Source: an uncultured Pelagibacteraceae bacterium
Lineage (GTDB): Bacteria > Pseudomonadota > Alphaproteobacteria > Pelagibacterales > Pelagibacteraceae
Direction of reading: 5' to 3'
Length of the DNA: 55,777 nt
NCBI GenBank assembly: GCA_902624075.1
Contig: CACNWC010000007.1
Location: 1-55,777 of the forward strand
How positions within the stretch are numbered: position 1 is the stretch's first letter; every line of letters starts with the position of its first letter. Positions 50,823-55,777 of this stretch are shown in pieces. The notes below the pieces were generated by a model. That model ran no database searches, was not told where the DNA came from, and saw nothing but the letters and a program-made list of their open reading frames with translations. The position numbers were made by a program, and so were the translations under genes.

Positions 50823-51827
50823 TTGAAGACTGCACAATTAAAAAAAGAAATTATTCAAATATTTAAAAAGTTTGGTTTAAGTTATAACCATGCTTTAATT
50901 TCTACAAATGCACTTATAAATGCTGAACTAGTTGGTGCCTATGGTCATGGTTTATCTAGATTTAAAATGTATTGTGATAGAATTTCAAAAAAAGTAATTA
51001 ATCCAAGACCTAAAATAAAAATTAAAAGATTATCTCAATCAATTTCTCATATTGATGCTGATGACAGTATAGGATTTGTAGCTGCTGATATTGCAATTAA
51101 ACAAGCTATAAAGAATGCAAAAAAAACTGGTATAGGATTAGTTGCTGTAAAAAATAGTGGTCACTATGGTCTTTCTGGATATTACGCTGAACAAGCAGTA
51201 AAAAAAAATTTAGTCACAATGATATACACTAATGCCCCTCCAGCTGTAGCACCACATGGTTCTTTAAAAAGTTTATTTGGAACAAATCCTATTTGTTTTG
51301 GTACACCTACTGGATCAAAGATACCTTTTATTTTAGACACTTCAATTTCAATGATCAATAGAGGTAAGATAAGGGTTGCAGCAAAAAATAATCAAAAGAT
51401 TCCGGAGGGTGTTGCACTAGATAAATTTGGTAAAATGACAACTGATGCTAAAAAAGCACTTGATGGTGTGCAACTTCCTATCGCAGGATTTAGGGGTTCT
51501 GGTCTAGCTTGGATGGTAGATATATTAAGTGGTGTCTTAACTGGTGGAAATCATGCTGGTAGAGTTAAAGATCCTTTTGATGATTTCTCTGGCCCACAAA
51601 ATATTGGACATTTGTTTATCACATTTAAAACAAATTTATTTGTAAAAAATTATAATAATAGAATTAAGGAAAATATTGAAATAGTTAAGAAACTACCAAA
51701 AACTAAGGGTTTAAAAGAAATAGTATTTCCTGGTCAAAATAAATATAAAAGACTTAAAATGAATTTAAAAAAAAATATTAAAATATCAAAATTAATCCAA
51801 AAAGATTTAGAAATCCTAAAAAAATAA
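50823..51827 (+). CDS. Type-2 malate/L-lactate/sulfolactate dehydrogenase (Ldh2 family)
   Basis: About 334 residues from TTG 50823: AAGGA lies four bases upstream and the tauC stop overlaps it, so this start is preferred over a TTG at 50787 inside tauC. NSGHYGLSGYYAEQA gives the catalytic His, and FRGSGLAWMVDILSGVLTGG and SGPQNIGHLF complete the type-2 Ldh signature. Family members oxidise malate, lactate, ureidoglycolate or (R)-sulfolactate (ComC). Placed between sulfonate transport genes and an HpsN-like dehydrogenase, sulfolactate is the best guess. Confidence 0.75.
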   Translation: MKTAQLKKEIIQIFKKFGLSYNHALISTNALINAELVGAYGHGLSRFKMYCDRISKKVINPRPKIKIKRLSQSISHIDADDSIGFVAADIAIKQAIKNAKKTGIGLVAVKNSGHYGLSGYYAEQAVKKNLVTMIYTNAPPAVAPHGSLKSLFGTNPICFGTPTGSKIPFILDTSISMINRGKIRVAAKNNQKIPEGVALDKFGKMTTDAKKALDGVQLPIAGFRGSGLAWMVDILSGVLTGGNHAGRVKDPFDDFSGPQNIGHLFITFKTNLFVKNYNNRIKENIEIVKKLPKTKGLKEIVFPGQNKYKRLKMNLKKNIKISKLIQKDLEILKK

Positions 51828-51829
51828 AT

Positions 51830-52741
51830 ATGCTTTCAAGTAAAGAAATTGTTGTACCAAATAATTTGCTAAATTTTGCTCACAAAAAAAAAGGAGTTAA
51901 AGCAGGAATTGTAAATGCAGGAAAACCTTTACCAATGCTCTCCGTTCAAGATGCAGTAAATGAAAATTTGATAGAGCCAATTTTTATTGGAGATAAAACA
52001 GAAATATTAAAATGTGCTGAAGATTTGAAATGGGATATTTCAAAATATGAAATAATTCATGAACCTGTTGAAAATAAAACAGCTCCAATAGCTGCAAAAC
52101 TAGCAAGTGAGGAAAAAATAAGAATTATTGTGAAAGGACACATTCATACCGATGTTCTTATGAAAGAAGTTCTTAAAAGAGAATATAATTTATTGGGAAA
52201 AACTAGATTAAGTCATATTTGGCATATGACTTTAGAACAAGAAGACAAGCCTTTAATCATTACTGATGGTGCTTTAAATGTCTTGCCAAATGTAAAAACT
52301 AAAATGCATATTTTAAAAAATGTAATCAATTTTTCTAAAAGAATTGGAATAGAAAGACCTAAAGTTGCAGTCTTATCAGCCACAGAAGAAGTTTTAGATA
52401 GTGTTCCAAGCTCAAAAGAAGCTGAGGAAATTACAAAACTAGCTAAAAAAGAAAATTTAGATGCTGACGTTTTTGGTCCACTAGCATTTGATAATAGTAT
52501 TTCAAAAAAATCAGCTGCCATTAAAGGAATAAAAAATGATGTAGCAGGTTTAGCTGATGTTTTGTTAGTTCCAAGCGTTGAAACAGGAAATGGTTTAGTA
52601 AAGATGTTAATTTATTTTTGTGGAGCTTGTGCTGCTGGAGTTGTTGTGGGTGGTAAAGTACCAGTTGTAATTACAAGTCGTTCTGATGAAGCTCAAGCCA
52701 GATTAGCCTCTATAGCTGCTGCTGTTGTTGCATTAGATTAA
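51830..52741 (+). CDS. pta: Phosphate acetyltransferase (short Pta/Ptb family)
   Basis: A 303-residue phosphate acyltransferase. SRSDEAQARLASIAAA and NGLVKMLIYFCGACAAGVVV at the C-terminus and RLSHIWHM in the middle are the PTA_PTB signature. It has no N-terminal DRTGG-type domain. Taurine or sulfoacetaldehyde catabolism via Xsc releases acetyl phosphate, which Pta turns into acetyl-CoA; this is the probable role here, although no xsc gene is in the window. It is 2 bases after the Ldh2 gene. Phosphate butyryltransferase is the alternative. Confidence 0.8.
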   Translation: MLSSKEIVVPNNLLNFAHKKKGVKAGIVNAGKPLPMLSVQDAVNENLIEPIFIGDKTEILKCAEDLKWDISKYEIIHEPVENKTAPIAAKLASEEKIRIIVKGHIHTDVLMKEVLKREYNLLGKTRLSHIWHMTLEQEDKPLIITDGALNVLPNVKTKMHILKNVINFSKRIGIERPKVAVLSATEEVLDSVPSSKEAEEITKLAKKENLDADVFGPLAFDNSISKKSAAIKGIKNDVAGLADVLLVPSVETGNGLVKMLIYFCGACAAGVVVGGKVPVVITSRSDEAQARLASIAAAVVALD

Positions 52742-52796
52742 TTGTTTCATTGAATAAAATTATAATATACTCTAAAAAAAACTATCAAAAATACTT

Positions 52797-54083
52797 ATGA
52801 CAATTAAATATTTAAAAAAATCACCGAAAACTCCATCTACAGACGATATTAAGACCAATGAAATCGTTAAAGGGTTATTGAAAGAAATTGAAATTTCAAA
52901 AGAGGAAGCGTGTATTAATCTTACTAAAAAATTTGATAAATATGATGGTGAAATAGTAGTTTCAAAAGAAAGAATTGAACAAATTAATAAAGAATTAGAT
53001 CAAAAAACAAAAGATGATATTCAATTTTCTCATGAGAGAGTAAAAAAATTTGCTGAAGCTCAATTAAAAAATTATGGTCAGGATTTTGAAGTAGAGCTAT
53101 CCCCAGGTCTTTATGCTGGTCAAAAATTAATTCCTGTAAATACAGCTGGTTGTTATATCCCGGGTGGTAGATATGCTCATATAGCTTCTGCAGTTATGAG
53201 TGTCACAACTGCAAAAGTTGCAGGAGTGAAAAATATTATTGCTTGTAGTCCTCCTAAAGAAGGAATTGGTGCTCATCCAGCAATTATATATACAGCTAAT
53301 TTATGTGGTGCAGACGTAATTTTAAATTTAGGTGGTGTTCCTGGAATAGCCGCGATGACAAATGGCTTATTTAAAAATCCCCCAGCAGATATTTTAGTAG
53401 GTCCAGGAAATCAGTTTGTAGCTGAAGCAAAAAGAATTTTATTTGGCAAAGTTGGAATTGATTTATTTGCAGGTCCAACAGAAATAGCTGTGATAGCCGA
53501 TGATGAAGCTGATGCAGAGATGGTAGCAGTTGATTTAGTAGGTCAAGCTGAACATGGTTATAATTCCCCTGCTTGGTTATACACTACAAGCAAAAGACTA
53601 GCTGATGAAGTTATTAAAAGAGTTCCAGAGTTAATCGCTGAATTACCAGAATTACCTAGAAAAAGTGCTGAAGCCGCTTGGAGAGATTATGGTGAAGTAA
53701 TTCTATGTGACACAGATGAGGAAATGGCAACAATTAGTGATGAATATGCTCCTGAACATTTAGAAGTTCAAACAAAAAATCTTGATTGGTTTCATAAAAG
53801 ATTAAAAAATTATGGCTCTTTATTTATTGGTGAAGAAACAACCGTCGCTTATGGAGATAAATGTTCAGGCACAAATCATATTCTTCCTACTAAGGGAGCT
53901 GGTCGTTATACTGGTGGATTATTTGTTGGAAAATTTATTAAAACTTTGAGTTTTCAAAGAATGACTAAAGAGTCAACAAAATCTGTAGGCGCAGCGTGTG
54001 CTAGAATATCAAGATATGAGGGAATGGAAGCTCATGCTAGAACTGGTGATGTTAGGCTTAGAAAATATGGTTTTTCAAATTAA
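52797..54083 (+). CDS. HisD-family dehydrogenase, probable sulfopropanediol 3-dehydrogenase (HpsN-like)
   Basis: A 428-residue protein with all histidinol dehydrogenase family ligands: Gln250 and His253 (GQAEHG), Glu320 and His321 (APEHLE), Asp354 (GDKCSGTNH) and His413 (EAHAR). NTAGCYIPGGRYAHIASAVM, QAEHGYNSPAWL, AWRDYGEVILC and the end EGMEAHARTGDVRLRKY resemble HpsN, which oxidises 2,3-dihydroxypropane-1-sulfonate to sulfolactate, more than biosynthetic HisD (usual AHALAVEIR ending). The neighbouring Ldh2-type sulfolactate dehydrogenase and TauABC genes agree. A true HisD cannot be excluded without a tree. Confidence 0.72.
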   Translation: MTIKYLKKSPKTPSTDDIKTNEIVKGLLKEIEISKEEACINLTKKFDKYDGEIVVSKERIEQINKELDQKTKDDIQFSHERVKKFAEAQLKNYGQDFEVELSPGLYAGQKLIPVNTAGCYIPGGRYAHIASAVMSVTTAKVAGVKNIIACSPPKEGIGAHPAIIYTANLCGADVILNLGGVPGIAAMTNGLFKNPPADILVGPGNQFVAEAKRILFGKVGIDLFAGPTEIAVIADDEADAEMVAVDLVGQAEHGYNSPAWLYTTSKRLADEVIKRVPELIAELPELPRKSAEAAWRDYGEVILCDTDEEMATISDEYAPEHLEVQTKNLDWFHKRLKNYGSLFIGEETTVAYGDKCSGTNHILPTKGAGRYTGGLFVGKFIKTLSFQRMTKESTKSVGAACARISRYEGMEAHARTGDVRLRKYGFSN

Positions 54084-54086
54084 TAA

Positions 54087-54764
54087 TTAATCTAAAATTT
54101 CTTCACCACTTTCTTTTTTTTCTTTATTAATTTTATTTATCTTCTCTTTATTTTTTTTCATATTAATTAAATCTGCAAATGTATGGTTAACATCTCTATG
54201 ACCAGCCTCATCATCTCTAATAACTTTAACAACATCTTTCAAAGTTGCGTGTAGTGGTAAATTCCAATAATTGATTGCAATTTCTGGTGCTGCTTGATCT
54301 GGAATAGTTCCAGCCTCAAGTTCATTTAAATATTCAGTATAACTTATTACTGCTTCTTCTTCAAAATATCCAACAATTCTATGAGCAGTTCTTTGAGAAA
54401 TTAAATAAATCATTGCATACGTAACTATAAATATAAATTGTGCAATCATAATTATAAATCTTTCAAGGGTTGTAGGCTTAGCGATGTGAATAAAAGTCAT
54501 TAAGTGCATTCTTTCATTTTCAGCTTCTTCCAATAAAGTTTTGATCCAACCTTTGTCATCCTCAATTTTTCTTAAAGATTTAAGATGAATTAACATTCCA
54601 GCAACCATACCTGGAACTGCTGCAATAGTTTCAAGCACAACAGCTCTATGACCATATCTTTTTTTAAAAAAAGTATCTGCCAAAAATCTCAAAAATTTTG
54701 TGAAAGATAAAGCTACCTTGTCACTAAAATTTTTAGGTTCAAAATGTTTATTTAAGTCACTCAT
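54087..54764 (-). CDS. Alternative oxidase (ubiquinol:O2)
   Basis: A 225-residue membrane-bound diiron terminal oxidase that accepts electrons from ubiquinol without proton pumping. The ligand motifs are LETIAAVPGMVAG (Glu45), EEAENERMHLM (Glu84, His87), FEEEAVISYTEYL (about Glu136) and RDDEAGHRDVNH (Glu186, His189). The hydrophobic segments near 50-62 and 100-122 fit monotopic insertion. A Lys/Glu-rich tail follows residue 200. Three bases separate its stop from that of the convergent HpsN-like gene. It is a lone gene here. Confidence 0.94.
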   Translation of the reverse strand: MSDLNKHFEPKNFSDKVALSFTKFLRFLADTFFKKRYGHRAVVLETIAAVPGMVAGMLIHLKSLRKIEDDKGWIKTLLEEAENERMHLMTFIHIAKPTTLERFIIMIAQFIFIVTYAMIYLISQRTAHRIVGYFEEEAVISYTEYLNELEAGTIPDQAAPEIAINYWNLPLHATLKDVVKVIRDDEAGHRDVNHTFADLINMKKNKEKINKINKEKKESGEEILD

Positions 54765-54833
54765 ACAAGTGTTAGATAAACACTTTAAAAAAAATTACTA
54801 TGCGCTAAAATTGTCTTTAAAATGTCTGATTTT

Positions 54834-55448
54834 TCAAAGTAAATATAACGTCTCTTTAATAATATACAATGTAAGCACAGTCATAAAACTAATAATGAAT
54901 AAATTTATATACCTCCAAGTTTTTTCTTTTTGAGCATATTTTGATAAAGATAATGATAGATAGCCTAACCCAAAAAAGAAAACGAAAGATGCTATTGATG
55001 CTCCCGCTCCAAAATAAATTTTTTCATCTAGAAGAAAATTCTTTGAAAAATTTCCTAAAAAGAAAACAGTATCTGAATAAACGTGAGGGTTTAGATATGT
55101 AAAACCAAGTGTCTTTAAAGATACATTTAATTTTGAAATATCTATTATTTCATTGTTAAAATTTACTTTGGAATTAAAAAATCTGATTTTTGAATAAATA
55201 AAATAAATTAAAAAAATTACTAAAAGAATATTGAAAATTAATTCAATTGTATAATTGAAATATTGAATAAAATAGTGAAAAAGAAAAATTCCTAAAAATA
55301 TTAAGATTAAGTCTGATATAGAGCAGATAAAACAAACCAAAAAGATATGTTGTTTTTTTAAACCCTGCTCTATAACAAAGATATTTTGTGCACCAATTGC
55401 TAAAATTAAACTCAGTCCAGTAAAAAAACCTAATATAAGGTATTCCAT
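54834..55448 (-). CDS. LysE/ArgO-family amino acid exporter
   Basis: A 204-residue membrane protein with six hydrophobic segments. The start GFFTGLSLILAIGAQNIFVI with EQGLKKQHIFLV matches the LysE superfamily (LysE/ArgO), in which basic amino acids are exported; LGFTYLNPHVYSDTVFFLG is the conserved N-P-H-x-Y-x-D loop. Substrate specificity is inferred from family. It lies 3 bases after the membrane-protein fragment on the same strand. Confidence 0.85.
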   Translation of the reverse strand: MEYLILGFFTGLSLILAIGAQNIFVIEQGLKKQHIFLVCFICSISDLILIFLGIFLFHYFIQYFNYTIELIFNILLVIFLIYFIYSKIRFFNSKVNFNNEIIDISKLNVSLKTLGFTYLNPHVYSDTVFFLGNFSKNFLLDEKIYFGAGASIASFVFFFGLGYLSLSLSKYAQKEKTWRYINLFIISFMTVLTLYIIKETLYLL

Positions 55449-55451
55449 ATA

Positions 55452-55777
55452 CTAAAAAAATTTAAAACTTTTTTTAGGAATAATCTTTTCAAAATATCTT
55501 AATATATAAATTAAATAAACTCCTGAAGTTTGATATAGCAATCTATCTAAGGCAACTTTGGCATGAAACATCCAGCTAGGGTCATTAACCATGTAATATA
55601 TTGAGGTAACCATTAATAAATTAATTAATAAAAAAAATATAAAATCTAATGAATTAATTAATTTTTTTTCTTTAAATAAAGTTATCAATAAACATATAAA
55701 AAAAACTATATAAATCGGATATTTTATAAAATTCATTAATATTTGGAAAATCAAATAAGGTAATCTTTTCATAATTT
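55452..55777 (-). CDS. Membrane protein, partial (C-terminal end)
   Basis: The last about 108 codons are visible; the frame stays open through the right edge, so an ATG at 55772 is not necessarily the start. Three hydrophobic segments and the end DPSWMFHAKVALDRLLYQTS then GVYLIYILRYF suggest the C-terminal end of a polytopic envelope protein, of the kind found in PMT/ArnT-like lipid-linked sugar transferases. The rest lies outside the window, so no function is assigned. Confidence 0.6.
   Translation of the reverse strand, partial: IMKRLPYLIFQILMNFIKYPIYIVFFICLLITLFKEKKLINSLDFIFFLLINLLMVTSIYYMVNDPSWMFHAKVALDRLLYQTSGVYLIYILRYFEKIIPKKSFKFF

Noticed and set aside
52797..54083. Plain annotation of the HisD-family protein as histidine biosynthesis
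   Set aside because: All catalytic residues are there, but the C-terminal EGMEAHARTGDVRLRKY and QAEHGYNSPAW context and sulfonate neighbours favour HpsN; no his operon genes are nearby. Kept as probable, not certain.
54700..54933. A plus-strand frame between the alternative oxidase and the exporter
   Set aside because: It overlaps both flanking genes antisense, and its product has no features of a real protein.

Overview
The window is a very AT-rich, tightly packed bacterial chromosome segment. Most genes abut, overlap by 1 to 14 bases, or are separated by a few tens of bases. The longest stretch without a gene is about 190 bases (17892-18080), so there is no gene-free stretch over 300 bases. 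The gene set (methylcitrate cycle, dimethylglycine dehydrogenase, TauABC-type uptake with alanine dehydrogenase and Pta, an SpeD-SpeE fusion, class II DAHP synthase, GmaA-free minimal envelope genes), the low GC and the streamlining point to an alphaproteobacterium of the SAR11 clade (Candidatus Pelagibacter-like). This assignment is inference from content; no marker rRNA is present.

Layout. 1-7852 (minus): housekeeping run trmJ (cut by the window edge), cimA, cysS, nadE, class II DAHP synthase, glmS and a stand-alone acetyltransferase half of GlmU. 7924-12184 (plus): gph followed by prpD-prpB-prpC, which oxidise propionyl-CoA through the methylcitrate cycle. 12185-15132 (minus): nrdA-nrdB with a probable pair of NrdR boxes upstream. 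15291-18520: phosphohexomutase, a 380-residue K/E/R-rich helical protein and a small lipoprotein ending at a clear terminator. 18519-22142 (minus): TauE/SafE exporter, dusA, rpoZ with a long acidic tail, MFS transporter. 22151-24548 (plus): a beta-hydroxyacid dehydrogenase, a flavin-binding oxidase-like protein and a run of very small proteins, two of them under 45 residues. 24549-24674 holds a hairpin and three 11-bp phased repeats. 24675-31748: serine hydrolase, gamma carbonic anhydrase, thioredoxin-like protein, two glycosyltransferases, DUF6165, an M24-fold hydrolase and a methyltransferase.

31748-33987 (minus) encodes a polar amino acid ABC importer without its ATPase. 34048-37682 (minus) is one tight operon mtnP-mtnA-class II aldolase-speDE: the last gene fuses S-adenosylmethionine decarboxylase to an aminopropyltransferase, which produces methylthioadenosine, and the first three genes break that by-product down; apt, divergent and 41 bp away, recovers the released adenine. 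A tRNA with anticodon CAT and guaC (purine salvage) follow. 39481-41053 has a tandem pair of related tail-anchored mini-proteins divergent from an internally duplicated helix-turn-helix protein; then a bile acid:sodium symporter family protein.

41965-54083 looks like an organic nitrogen/sulfonate uptake and catabolism region: minus-strand aminotransferase, alanine dehydrogenase and dimethylglycine/sarcosine dehydrogenase-like protein, and divergently tauA-tauB-tauC (TauC with a 440-residue extra N-terminal region), a type-2 malate/lactate/sulfolactate dehydrogenase, Pta and a HisD-family protein that resembles sulfopropanediol dehydrogenase HpsN. The window closes with an alternative oxidase, a LysE-type exporter and the C-terminal end of a membrane protein that runs off the edge.

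The most interesting items are the SpeD-SpeE fusion placed in a methylthioadenosine-salvage operon that has a FucA-like aldolase instead of MtnB/C/D, the sulfonate region with an enlarged TauC and an HpsN-like enzyme, the stand-alone GlmU half, and the small-protein cluster next to the phased repeats.
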